This document shows positions 1-7,693 of a stretch of 64,000 bases of DNA, piece by piece; within the stretch, counting starts at the first letter, position 1, and every line of letters begins with the position of its first letter. The DNA is taken from the NCBI RefSeq assembly GCF_007827455.1, contig NZ_VISM01000001.1:1279501-1343500 (forward strand), written 5' to 3'. The DNA comes from Lutibacter sp. Hel_I_33_5 (GTDB taxonomy: Bacteria > Bacteroidota > Bacteroidia > Flavobacteriales > Flavobacteriaceae). A program made the translations under genes and the position numbers. The notes beneath the pieces were generated by a model that saw nothing but the letters and a program-made list of their open reading frames with translations, ran no database searches and was not told the origin of the DNA.

Positions 1-1
1 A

Positions 2-418
2 AACGGCGTCAAGTTTTTAAAATCTAAAGATGCCATTGTTACAACGTTTCCTGTAAATTCTTGGACTGATTTAATACATCAACGAGTACGCTGGGCTGCA
101 AAAACTGGTAATTTTAAATCTGGTTTGGTTAAATTTATTGGATTGTTGGTTTTATTAATCAACTTAAGTATTGTTATCTCTTTTTTTGGATGGATCTTTC
201 AGCAAGTTTCTTACAAGATTTGGTTGTTCTTATTCGCATCTAAATTCATTATTGATTTATTTTTATTCTTACCGACCATCAAATTTTACGAACACAATAA
301 AAGGTTTTACAAATGGTATTTATTAAGTAGTTTATGCTATCCTTTTTTTAGTATTCTTGTCATTTTTAAATCTGTTTTTTCAAGTTATCATTGGAAAGGA
401 AGAAGTTTTAAAAAATAA
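2..418 (+). CDS. Glycosyltransferase family 2 protein, C-terminal part (5' end outside the window)
   Basis: The reading frame is open from base 2 and ends at the stop at 416-418, so only the last ~138 residues are present. The visible part starts inside the GT-A domain: 'DAIVTTFP' is followed by QRVRW (bases 80-94), which fits the QxxRW motif of processive family 2 glycosyltransferases. Two or three hydrophobic segments follow, and the tail is basic (KGRSFKK). Family knowledge says such enzymes sit in the inner membrane and transfer sugar from a nucleotide donor. The acceptor cannot be told from this fragment. A start at the TTG at 125 would miss QxxRW, so the gene must begin upstream of the window. 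Confidence 0.85.
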   Translation, partial: NGVKFLKSKDAIVTTFPVNSWTDLIHQRVRWAAKTGNFKSGLVKFIGLLVLLINLSIVISFFGWIFQQVSYKIWLFLFASKFIIDLFLFLPTIKFYEHNKRFYKWYLLSSLCYPFFSILVIFKSVFSSYHWKGRSFKK

Positions 419-445
419 AAGGTAATCTATTCTTATCAATAAAAT

Positions 446-473
446 AGATTCCCGCCTTCGAAGAATGACAAAA
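446..473. repeat. Short dispersed-repeat-like sequence (type 'gattcccgcctncg...gaatgacaaa')
   Basis: This intergenic stretch begins agattcccgccttcga and ends gaatgacaaa. From memory, sequences of this form are scattered between genes in many flavobacterial genomes. Related but more degenerate copies occur in this window at 8741-8770 and 49364-49392. Repeat status is inferred from that recollection and the partial similarity; no genome-wide count was made. Confidence 0.35.
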
Positions 474-483
474 GTTGGCAAAC

Positions 484-562
484 AGGCTTAGCCCTGATTG
501 AGGTATTTGTTGGAGCTCATTTTTGTCAAAAAATAGCGACTACCGAAAGCAGGAAATAGCTT
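484..562 (+). repeat. Conserved-looking intergenic element (agccctgatt ... gaaagcagg ... agct)
   Basis: Between the glycosyltransferase and the Bax-inhibitor-like gene lies a stretch that starts tagccctgattgagg and ends cgaaagcaggaaatagctt. The paired blocks 'agccctgatt' and 'gaaagcagg' around a variable middle resemble an element I recall as abundant between genes of Flavobacteriaceae. cctg near the start can pair with cagg near the end, so it may fold as RNA. It stops just before the -7 box of the next gene. Its function is unknown and a covariance search was not possible. Confidence 0.35.
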
Positions 563-574
563 CTTAAAAAATAG

Positions 575-582
575 TATATTTG
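575..582 (+). promoter_or_regulatory. Bacteroidota -7 promoter box (TATATTTG) for the BI-1-like gene
   Basis: TATATTTG fits the consensus TAnnTTTG of the Bacteroidota housekeeping sigma factor. Only four bases separate it from the ATG at 587, so the transcript would have almost no leader. No clear -33 TTG was seen. Confidence 0.6.
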
Positions 583-586
583 AGAT

Positions 587-1327
587 ATGAGTTTACTTGG
601 TTTAAATACTTCTAATCCTGCTTTTTCGAACTATTTCTGGGGGAAATCTAGAAAAAGTTCCGCTAAAATGACTTTAGGTGGCATTATCTTAAAATCGATT
701 TTAATGTTGTGCTTGGTAGCAACAACAGCCTGCTATACCTGGAAAATATTTTTTGAAGGAACGGATATAAAATGGTACATTACCATAGGAATGTTTGTTG
801 CCATTGTTGCAAGTTTATTTATCTCATTTATGCATCATTTAGCAAAGTATTTATTGCCAATTTATGCATTGGCAAAAGGTTTTTTTCTTGGCGGAATTAG
901 TGCTTATGCCCACAAGCGTTTTCCTGGTTTACCATTGCAGGCAATTGGCGTTACGATGGCTACTTTTTTTGTAATGTTTTTACTTTTTAAAACTCGTATT
1001 ATTAAAGTTACCAGACAGTTTAGAGCCGTTGTAATTACTGCTTCTATCACCATTTTTACAATTTATATAATTGCTTGGATTTTATCTTTTTTTGGAATTA
1101 ATGTTCCGTTTATTTGGGGAACTTCTTGGGTTGCAATTGGTTTTAATATTATTGCTGCAATTGTTGCTAGTTTAAGTTTACTACTAGATTTTGACTATAT
1201 AGAAAGACAAATTGGTAGAGCGCCAAAAGAAAAAGAATGGTTGGCTACATGGGGCTTTTTAATTACACTTATTTGGTTGTACGTAGAAGTTTTACGTTTA
1301 ATGCGAAAGTTAGCAATTCGTTTTTAA
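587..1327 (+). CDS. Bax inhibitor-1/YccA family membrane protein
   Basis: A 246-residue integral membrane protein with about seven hydrophobic segments from residue ~30 to the C terminus. The N-terminal soluble stretch (SNPAFSNYFW) and the spacing of the helices match the bacterial YccA-like branch of the Bax inhibitor-1 (TMBIM) family. Characterised members are pH-sensitive calcium leak channels or, for E. coli YccA, modulators of FtsH proteolysis; which applies here is unknown. The ATG at 587 is chosen because the -7 box lies just upstream. It stands alone on the plus strand, and its last four bases overlap the end of a convergent 43-codon ORF. Confidence 0.85.
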   Translation: MSLLGLNTSNPAFSNYFWGKSRKSSAKMTLGGIILKSILMLCLVATTACYTWKIFFEGTDIKWYITIGMFVAIVASLFISFMHHLAKYLLPIYALAKGFFLGGISAYAHKRFPGLPLQAIGVTMATFFVMFLLFKTRIIKVTRQFRAVVITASITIFTIYIIAWILSFFGINVPFIWGTSWVAIGFNIIAAIVASLSLLLDFDYIERQIGRAPKEKEWLATWGFLITLIWLYVEVLRLMRKLAIRF

Positions 1328-1455
1328 AAAAAGTAATTCATAATTGATTCTGCTTTAAACCAAAGTACTAAAGCTAGTAACAATAACAAAATTAAAAATA
1401 GTCCTTTTGCATTTTTTTTGGTTTTTCTATTTCCGAATTTTCTTTTGAATTCCAT
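1324..1455 (-). CDS. Small single-span membrane peptide (43 aa), candidate gene
   Basis: Reading the minus strand from the ATG at 1455 gives 43 codons to a TAA at 1324-1326. The peptide has a strongly basic N terminus (MEFKRKFGNRKTKKNAKG), one hydrophobic helix of leucines, isoleucine, alanine and valine (residues ~19-32), and a short tail ending NYFF. This positive-inside, single-span layout is unlikely by chance. It lies 10 bases downstream of mnmD on the same strand, so it is probably cotranscribed, and it overlaps the convergent BI-1-like stop by four bases. No function is recognised. The main doubt is its size. Confidence 0.5.
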   Translation of the reverse strand: MEFKRKFGNRKTKKNAKGLFLILLLLLALVLWFKAESIMNYFF

Positions 1456-1465
1456 ATTTTAAGTT

Positions 1466-2119
1466 TTACTTTTTTATTCCTCTTAACATTTCTCTTTTTC
1501 CTGGTGGACCAGGCAAACGTTCTACGTCAAAACCAACAGCTTGCATTACTCTTCTTACACTTCCTTTTGCAGAATAGGTAACTAAAATTCCGTTTTCTTT
1601 TAAAGCATTAAACATTTTAGCAAAAATTTCTTCTGTCCATAATTCTGGTTGTACTCTTGCCCCAAAAGCATCAAAATAAATTAAATGAAATGCGTCTTCA
1701 TCTTTAATATCTTCGAAAAACTGTTTTCTTTTAGTTAACCAAAATGAATCGGAAATTTGATGTTTTTTTTCCCAAGAAACATCGTGCATCTTTTTAAAAA
1801 CAGTACTTTCTTTTTCTGCATTTAATACAGCTATAAAATTCATCTTTTCAATCTCTTCAGCTATAACAGGATATGCTTCTACTCCAACATAATCTATTTG
1901 TCTTTTACTTTCTAAATAGGTAATAAAACAATTTAAACCAGTACCAAAACCGATTTCTAGTATCGAAACTTTATCAGAAGAAACAACTTTTAATCCGCTA
2001 TTAATAAAAACATGATAGGTTTCATTAATTGACCCATTTTTAGAATGATATTGCTCGTTCCATTCAGGAATTTGAATAGATGTTGATCCGTCTGAAGTAA
2101 TTATGATTTCTCTCTTCAA
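1466..2119 (-). CDS. mnmD: tRNA (5-methylaminomethyl-2-thiouridine)(34)-methyltransferase MnmD
   Basis: A 217-residue protein of the DUF752/MnmC N-terminal-domain family. It catalyses the SAM-dependent methylation that completes 5-methylaminomethyl-2-thiouridine at wobble position 34 of tRNAs. The SAM-binding motif I is visible as EIGFGTGLN (residues ~56-64), followed by the acidic loop IDYVGVEAYP and by YFDAFGARVQPELW, which carries the family's DAF motif near residues 150-153. C-terminal KGSVRRVMQAVGF is also typical. It lacks the FAD-dependent oxidase domain of E. coli MnmC, so it is the stand-alone form common in Bacteroidota. It follows the DUF4920 gene with a one-base gap, which suggests cotranscription. 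Confidence 0.88.
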   Translation of the reverse strand: MKREIIITSDGSTSIQIPEWNEQYHSKNGSINETYHVFINSGLKVVSSDKVSILEIGFGTGLNCFITYLESKRQIDYVGVEAYPVIAEEIEKMNFIAVLNAEKESTVFKKMHDVSWEKKHQISDSFWLTKRKQFFEDIKDEDAFHLIYFDAFGARVQPELWTEEIFAKMFNALKENGILVTYSAKGSVRRVMQAVGFDVERLPGPPGKREMLRGIKK

Positions 2120-2120
2120 A

Positions 2121-2624
2121 TTATTTTAATAAAACTCCGTTAGCAGTAAATGAAAATGTTGTTTTTGGAGCTATAATTTTCGCTATTTCTTCTTTAGATT
2201 TTCCTGCATCTTCTGCATAATGACGTAATTCATCAATCGAAGTTTCTTTTACAAACGCTTTTCCTTCCACAATAACATCGCTTCCTTCACTATCTAAAGG
2301 CATAAAAAATCCGTAATCTTTAAAACGTACCATGGTTTGTTTTGTACTGTCTAATGAAAGTTTCATCCAACATCCTTTTTTAGAACAAACCTCATTTATT
2401 TTTGAAGAAAATTTAATATCTATAGTATCTCCAACTTTTAAATCGTTAAATTTCTCTAACATTTTTGTAGATGCTAATACGTCTGTATCCGTAATTTTTT
2501 CACCAAAAGATTGATATGCAATTTTTTGAGGCGCTTCTACTTTTTCCTTTTTCTCAGTTTTACATGAAAACATCAGCATTAAACATAACAATGTTGTTAA
2601 ATTTTTAAAATTCATATTCTTCAT
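2121..2624 (-). CDS. DUF4920 domain-containing lipoprotein
   Basis: A small exported protein of about 167 residues. After a short basic start, a hydrophobic leader ends in the lipobox-like FSC, so the mature protein is probably lipid-anchored in the periplasm or outer membrane. The mature part contains CSKKGCWMKL, a conserved cysteine pair of the DUF4920 family, and a beta-rich C-terminal half ending FTANGVLLK. No reaction is known for this family; the CxxxxC pair suggests metal or redox chemistry, which is inference. A TTG at 2642 lies inside the -7 promoter box and the ATG at 2633 would be about two bases from the expected transcript start, so the ATG at 2624 (or 2615) is preferred. Confidence 0.8.
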   Translation of the reverse strand: MKNMNFKNLTTLLCLMLMFSCKTEKKEKVEAPQKIAYQSFGEKITDTDVLASTKMLEKFNDLKVGDTIDIKFSSKINEVCSKKGCWMKLSLDSTKQTMVRFKDYGFFMPLDSEGSDVIVEGKAFVKETSIDELRHYAEDAGKSKEEIAKIIAPKTTFSFTANGVLLK

Positions 2625-2639
2625 TTTTATCATTTTACA

Positions 2640-2647
2640 CAAAGATA
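2640..2647 (-). promoter_or_regulatory. -7 promoter box (TATCTTTG) of the DUF4920-mnmD unit
   Basis: On the minus strand this reads TATCTTTG, a full match to TAnnTTTG. Transcription would start near 2635, which rules out the TTG at 2642 and argues for an internal ATG of the DUF4920 gene. Confidence 0.6.
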
Positions 2648-2699
2648 CATTTTACGTTTAAATTTTAAATTAATTAGTAACTATTCCTTAGTATTTTTA

Positions 2700-2707
2700 T
2701 AACTTTG
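2700..2707 (+). promoter_or_regulatory. -7 promoter box (TAACTTTG) of ilvE
   Basis: TAACTTTG matches TAnnTTTG and lies 22 bases before the ilvE ATG, in the 105-base divergent gap shared with the DUF4920 promoter. No -33 TTG is obvious. Confidence 0.6.
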
Positions 2708-2729
2708 ATTCCTTTAATAACAAACTTTT

Positions 2730-3785
2730 ATGGCAATAAAAATAGACATCCAAAAGACACAAAAGTCGAGAATTGATTCGGTAGATTTTGATAATTTACC
2801 ATTTGGTCATGTATTTTCTGATCACATGTTTGAATGCGAATTTAAAGATGGAAAATGGCAAAGTGCCGTCATTAAAGAATATGCGCCTATTAGTTTATCG
2901 CCAGCTGCAAAGATTTTTCATTACGGACAATCTATTTTTGAAGGTATGAAAGCCTACAAAGATGCCGATGGAAAAACAATGTTATTTAGACCTTTAGATA
3001 ACTGTAAGCGATTAAATAAATCTGCAGAACGTTTGGTGATTCCAGAAATTCCTGAAGATATTTTTATGGAAGGTTTAAAAACGTTATTAGAAATTGATAG
3101 CGATTGGATTCCTACAAAAGAAGGAAGCTCTTTATATATAAGACCTTTTATGTTTGCTTCTGGCGAAGGTTTTCATGCATCGCCAGCAGATGAATATAAA
3201 TTAATTATTTGTACAGCGCCTTCTGGAGCATATTTTGCAGGTGAAGTAAAAGTATTAATTGAAGAAAAATATGCACGTGCTGCTAATGGTGGTGTCGGTT
3301 TTGCAAAAGCTGGTGGAAATTATGCTGCGCAATTTTACCCAACACAATTAGCCATCGATAAAGGATATCAGCAAGTAATTTGGACAGATGATAACACGCA
3401 TCAATTTATAGAAGAAGCTGGAGCGATGAATATTTTTGTTCGTATTAATGACACTTTAATTACGAGCCCAACAAGTGATCGAATTTTAGACGGAATTACG
3501 CGTAAAAGTATTTTACAAATAGCTGCAGATACTGGAATAGAAACAGAAGTAAGAAAAATTTCTGTTGGTGAAGTTGTAGAAGCGGCAAAAACTGGAAAAT
3601 TAAAAGAAATGTTTGGGGCTGGAACAGCTGCTGTGATTTCTCCAATTGCTGGTTTTGGTTTTAAAGATGAAGATTTTGATTTACCAGAATTAGAGAATCC
3701 ATTTGCATCACAATTAAAGAAACGTATTACAGATATACAAACTAACAAAGCAGAAGATCCTTATGGATGGAGAGTTTTTGTTTAG
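2730..3785 (+). CDS. ilvE: Branched-chain amino acid aminotransferase
   Basis: A 351-residue fold-type IV PLP enzyme that transfers the amino group between glutamate and the 2-oxo acids of valine, leucine and isoleucine. The PLP lysine is K193 in GFAKAGGNYA. Other family marks are FHYGQSIFEGMKAY near residue 63-76, RPF at 138-140, and EEAGAMNIF after residue 230. Its length and the C-terminal DPYGW are typical of the longer BCAT-2-like group. It has its own promoter box. The GH2 gene starts 41 bases after its stop, so read-through is possible, although the two have no evident metabolic link. Confidence 0.93.
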   Translation: MAIKIDIQKTQKSRIDSVDFDNLPFGHVFSDHMFECEFKDGKWQSAVIKEYAPISLSPAAKIFHYGQSIFEGMKAYKDADGKTMLFRPLDNCKRLNKSAERLVIPEIPEDIFMEGLKTLLEIDSDWIPTKEGSSLYIRPFMFASGEGFHASPADEYKLIICTAPSGAYFAGEVKVLIEEKYARAANGGVGFAKAGGNYAAQFYPTQLAIDKGYQQVIWTDDNTHQFIEEAGAMNIFVRINDTLITSPTSDRILDGITRKSILQIAADTGIETEVRKISVGEVVEAAKTGKLKEMFGAGTAAVISPIAGFGFKDEDFDLPELENPFASQLKKRITDIQTNKAEDPYGWRVFV

Positions 3786-3826
3786 AGAATAAATTTATTT
3801 TAACTAGAATTTTATTCCCCAAAAAA

Positions 3827-6547
3827 ATGAAATCATTACAACTAAAATTAGTTTTATCAACTTTATTACTAATCTCTGGATTAACAATAGCGCAAGATTT
3901 AAACAATATTCCAGAATATTCTAAAGCTGGCTTTTTTGATGTCCCAAATAGTGGACGTGAAGTTTTTGACTTTAATGTAGGTTGGCGTTTTTATAAAGGT
4001 GAAGTAAAGAATGCTGAAAAAGTAAATTTTGATGATTCTAAATGGGAAGTTGTAAGTACACCGCATGGTTTAGAATTAAACTCTACACAAGCAAGTGGTT
4101 CTAATAATTATCAAGGAGAAGCTTGGTATAGAAAACGTTTTACAGTTCCTAAAAATATTGAAGACAAAAGATTAGTCGTTTACTTTGAAGCGATTATGGG
4201 TAAAAGTAAAGTTTGGATAAATGGTGAATTATTAACCACTCATTTTGGCGGATTTCTTCCTTTTAGTGTAGACATTGCTTCTAAAATTAAAAAAGGAGAA
4301 GAAAATAGTATTGCTGTTTGGGCAGATAATAGTGATGATCCATCGTATCCTCCAGGAAAAGCGCAAACGGTTTTAGATTTTTCTTATTTTGGTGGTATCT
4401 ACAGAGATGTTTGGTTAATTTCTACAAACGACGTTTATATAACTGATGCTAACAAAGTAAATTCTGTTGCTAGCGGTGGTTTGTTTGTTCATTATGAAGA
4501 TTTATCAGAAAAAAGTGTAAAAGTTATTGTTGATGCTGATGTTGCAAACGCTAAAAACATAAAACAATCACTTTCTGTAAAATATATTCTAAAAGATACT
4601 TATGGAAAAGTTGTTTGTGAAGGTAAAACGAAAGCTACAATTGCTCCAAATTCTAACAAGAAAGTTTCTTACACACTTAAGGTTAAAAACCCTGAATTAT
4701 GGTCTCCTAAAAATCCACATTTATATGATTTAGAAGTTCATGTTTATGAAGGTAAAAGAAAAATTATTGATGCCGTAAGACAACGATTAGGGATTAGAAA
4801 AATCGAATTTAGAGGCAAAGATGGGTTTTATCTAAATAATAAATCATACGAAGGAAAATTGATGGGCTTTAATCGTCATCAAGATCATGCATATGTTGGT
4901 AATGCATTACCGAATTCTGGTCAATGGAGAGATGCAATCATTTTAAAAGAAGCTGGTGCAGAAATTATTAGAGCAGCACATTACCCTGCAGATCCTGCTT
5001 TTATGGATGCATGTGATGCACTTGGAATATTCTTTATTGTTGCTACACCAAGTTGGCAATTCTGGAATGATAAAAACCCTGATTTCGAAAAACGCATCTA
5101 TCAAGATATTAGAGAAATGGTGAGAAGAGATAGAAATCATTCATCTGTTTTACTTTGGGAACCGATCTTAAACGAAACTCATTATCCAGATCATTTTGCA
5201 AAAAAAGTGCACACTATTGTTCACGAAGAATTTCCGTATCAAGGCGCATTTACAGCTTGTGATTCTCATGCAAAAGGAATGGAATATTTTGATGTTATTT
5301 ATAGCCATCCGCAATATGTAGATAAACATAAAGAATGGCAACCAGACCCAGAAAATGCAATTAATAATACTATAAAGTTTGATTACAGTCATGAAAAACG
5401 AAGCATTTTCACCAGAGAATGGGGAGATAATGTAGATGATTGGAATGCTCATAATTCTAATAGTAGAACTGCAAGAGGTTGGGGAGAAAAAGCGCAATTA
5501 ATTCAAGCAAATCAATACGCCGTAACCGATTACAGATACACAAATATCGAAACACTAAACAGTACACCTAAACAACATGTAGGTGGCTCTTTATGGCATT
5601 CATTTGATCATCAAAGGGGTTATCATCCAGATCCTTTTTTAGGAGGAATTGCAGATTCTTTTAGGCAACCAAAATCTTCTTATTATTTGTTTAAATCACA
5701 ACAAAAAGCTGAACATATTGAACCTATGGTTCATATTGCTCATGAGATGACACCATTCTCTAGCAAGGATGTTACAGTTTTTACAAATTGTGATGAAGTT
5801 CGATTAATCGTTTTTGAAAAAGATACCATCATTAAAAAACCGAATAGGAATTTAAAAATGCCTAGTCCAATCATCAAGTTTGAAAATGCTTATGATTTTA
5901 TGACCTACAAAAGGTTATATAGAAAGAAAAGACACAATGAAGTAACCATTGTTGCAGAAGGTATTATTGATGGAAAAGTTGTAGCAAGAGCAGTAAAAAG
6001 ACCAACCAATAGAGTGTCAAAAATTAAACTAGAATTAGCTAATAAAAACATTCCATTAATCGCAAATGGTTCGGATATCGTTACAATCATAGCTTCAACG
6101 GTAGATGATAATGGCAATGTTAAGAGATTAAATCAAGAATCTATAAAATTTGAAATTGAAGGCGAAGGTGAAATCCTTGGAGGAATGAATATTATGGCTA
6201 ATCCTAAACCAATTGAATGGGGAACGGCTCCTGCATTAATTAGATCAACTTTAACCGCAGGAAAAATTACGGTTAGAGCTTCCATTTTAAAAGAAGGAAA
6301 AAACTCTCCACTTTTTGGCGAATTAACGTTTACTAGTATTACTCCAAAAGAACGTTTATTGTATACTGATCTTCCAAAGAAAGTTAAAAGCAACGAATCT
6401 TCAAATTCAAATGCTACAAGAAGCGATATAGAAAAATCTTTATACAGACAAGTAAAGAAATTAGAACAAGAACTAAATCAATTAAAAATTAAACAAGTTC
6501 AGAAACAACAAACTGAATTTGAAAGAAAGCTAAAAAAGGGTAATTAA
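3827..6547 (+). CDS. Secreted glycoside hydrolase family 2 enzyme, beta-galactosidase-like
   Basis: A 906-residue exported enzyme; the ATG at 3827 is preferred over an upstream in-frame start because it opens a clear signal peptide ending near ISGLTIAQ. A jelly-roll sugar-binding domain (~45-220) with EAWYRKRFTVP, then Ig-like sandwich and TIM barrel follow. RHQDHAYVGNALPN marks the start of the barrel. The likely acid/base is E450 (ILNETHYP) and the likely nucleophile E531 (TREWGDN). A further Ig-like region lies around 760-845. The last ~45 residues are charged and heptad-like, suggesting a coiled coil. Family members release beta-linked sugars from algal galactans or other glycans; the substrate here is inferred only. 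No SusC/SusD partner lies nearby, so it is an orphan outside a polysaccharide locus. Confidence 0.85.
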   Translation: MKSLQLKLVLSTLLLISGLTIAQDLNNIPEYSKAGFFDVPNSGREVFDFNVGWRFYKGEVKNAEKVNFDDSKWEVVSTPHGLELNSTQASGSNNYQGEAWYRKRFTVPKNIEDKRLVVYFEAIMGKSKVWINGELLTTHFGGFLPFSVDIASKIKKGEENSIAVWADNSDDPSYPPGKAQTVLDFSYFGGIYRDVWLISTNDVYITDANKVNSVASGGLFVHYEDLSEKSVKVIVDADVANAKNIKQSLSVKYILKDTYGKVVCEGKTKATIAPNSNKKVSYTLKVKNPELWSPKNPHLYDLEVHVYEGKRKIIDAVRQRLGIRKIEFRGKDGFYLNNKSYEGKLMGFNRHQDHAYVGNALPNSGQWRDAIILKEAGAEIIRAAHYPADPAFMDACDALGIFFIVATPSWQFWNDKNPDFEKRIYQDIREMVRRDRNHSSVLLWEPILNETHYPDHFAKKVHTIVHEEFPYQGAFTACDSHAKGMEYFDVIYSHPQYVDKHKEWQPDPENAINNTIKFDYSHEKRSIFTREWGDNVDDWNAHNSNSRTARGWGEKAQLIQANQYAVTDYRYTNIETLNSTPKQHVGGSLWHSFDHQRGYHPDPFLGGIADSFRQPKSSYYLFKSQQKAEHIEPMVHIAHEMTPFSSKDVTVFTNCDEVRLIVFEKDTIIKKPNRNLKMPSPIIKFENAYDFMTYKRLYRKKRHNEVTIVAEGIIDGKVVARAVKRPTNRVSKIKLELANKNIPLIANGSDIVTIIASTVDDNGNVKRLNQESIKFEIEGEGEILGGMNIMANPKPIEWGTAPALIRSTLTAGKITVRASILKEGKNSPLFGELTFTSITPKERLLYTDLPKKVKSNESSNSNATRSDIEKSLYRQVKKLEQELNQLKIKQVQKQQTEFERKLKKGN

Positions 6548-6570
6548 CTTTTTTAGTTTTGAAAGAATTA

Positions 6571-6602
6571 AAAGCATCAACTATTTTGTTGATGCTTTTT
6601 TT
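6571..6602 (+). terminator. Intrinsic terminator after the GH2 gene
   Basis: An 11-bp stem (aaagcatcaac / gttgatgcttt) with a six-base loop is followed by a T run. It lies 24 bases past the GH2 stop and separates it from the PqqB-like gene. Confidence 0.8.
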
Positions 6603-6627
6603 GTAGCTTTATATCTTAAGTAAAAAT

Positions 6628-7572
6628 ATGAAAAAAATAGCTTTTCTAATTTTAATATCTTTCTTTTTTTCTTGTGAGCAAGAAAAGAAAAAAGAAAAAA
6701 TTACTACAAATTTTAAACAATACATCACTATTTTAGGAACTGCTCAAGATGCAGGATATCCACATATTGGTTGTCAGAAAGAATGTTGTGAAAATTTTTA
6801 TAGCGGAAAAAGCGAAAACAAAAGAGTTACTTCTTTAGGTTTAGTTGATATAGAAAACAAACAGAAATGGTTGTTTGAAGCAACGCCAGATATTGCAACT
6901 CAGTTAGCAGAATTAGAACAACATCATCTTAAAAAAGACAATATTATTGATGGCGTTTTTTTAACACATGCTCATATTGGACATTATTCTGGCCTTATGT
7001 ATTTTGGCCGTGAAGCTTTAGGAAAAAAGAATACAACTGTTTTTACTATGCCTAAAATGAAATCATTTTTAACCAATAATGGGCCTTGGAGTCAATTAGT
7101 GAATTTAAAAAATATTCTTTTTTCTGATTTAAAAAATGATTCTACCATTGTTTTAAATAACCAATTAAAAGTGACTCCTTTTATTGTACCGCATAGAGAT
7201 GAATTTTCTGAAACTGTAGGTTATAAAATTGAAGGCTCTAAAAAAACAGCTTTGTTTATTCCTGATATTGATAAATGGAAAAAGTGGAACAACAGTATTA
7301 TTGAAGAGGTTAAAAAAGTAGATTATGCTTTTTTAGACGCCACTTTTTTTAATCAGAATGAAGTAAAAAGAGCCATGACAGAAGTACCTCATCCTTTTAT
7401 AGAAGAAACTGTTGAACTGTTTAAAAAAGAATCTTTAGCTACAAAAAACAAGGTGTTTTTTATTCATTTTAATCATACAAATCCTGCATTACAAAAATCA
7501 TCAAAAGAAAAAACAAGCGTTAAAAAATTAGGTTTTGGGTTTGCTGAGGAAGGAATGAAATTTGAATTGTAA
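6628..7572 (+). CDS. PqqB-like metallo-beta-lactamase-fold lipoprotein
   Basis: A 314-residue protein with a lipoprotein signal (MKKIAFLILISFFFSC). The mature part starts with ILGTAQDAGYPHIGC followed by KECC, the N-terminal signature of the PqqB branch of the metallo-beta-lactamase fold. The metal motif is THAHIGHYSG with H114, H116 and H119; the Asp of the usual HxHxDH is G118 here. Later PHRDEF, PDIDKW, LDATFF and HFNHTNP supply other predicted active-site loops. No pqqA, C, D or E lies nearby and the protein is exported, so a role in PQQ biosynthesis is unlikely. Related exported proteins in Bacteroidota have no established substrate. Confidence 0.8.
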   Translation: MKKIAFLILISFFFSCEQEKKKEKITTNFKQYITILGTAQDAGYPHIGCQKECCENFYSGKSENKRVTSLGLVDIENKQKWLFEATPDIATQLAELEQHHLKKDNIIDGVFLTHAHIGHYSGLMYFGREALGKKNTTVFTMPKMKSFLTNNGPWSQLVNLKNILFSDLKNDSTIVLNNQLKVTPFIVPHRDEFSETVGYKIEGSKKTALFIPDIDKWKKWNNSIIEEVKKVDYAFLDATFFNQNEVKRAMTEVPHPFIEETVELFKKESLATKNKVFFIHFNHTNPALQKSSKEKTSVKKLGFGFAEEGMKFEL

Positions 7573-7693
7573 TTTCATTTGTTTCTAAACTTTTAAAAAT
7601 ATAACTTCGTTTTTGGTTGATCTAACTAATTAAAACTAGACATATCTATCCGTTAGCTACTAGCGAAAATAAATACTACAAACAAAATCACAC

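Noticed and set aside
2625..2642. Longer N terminus for the DUF4920 gene starting at the TTG at 2642
   Set aside because: The TTG is part of the -7 promoter box TATCTTTG and would lie upstream of the transcript start.
6628..7572. PQQ biosynthesis role for the PqqB-like gene
   Set aside because: The product is an exported lipoprotein and no other pqq gene is in the window.
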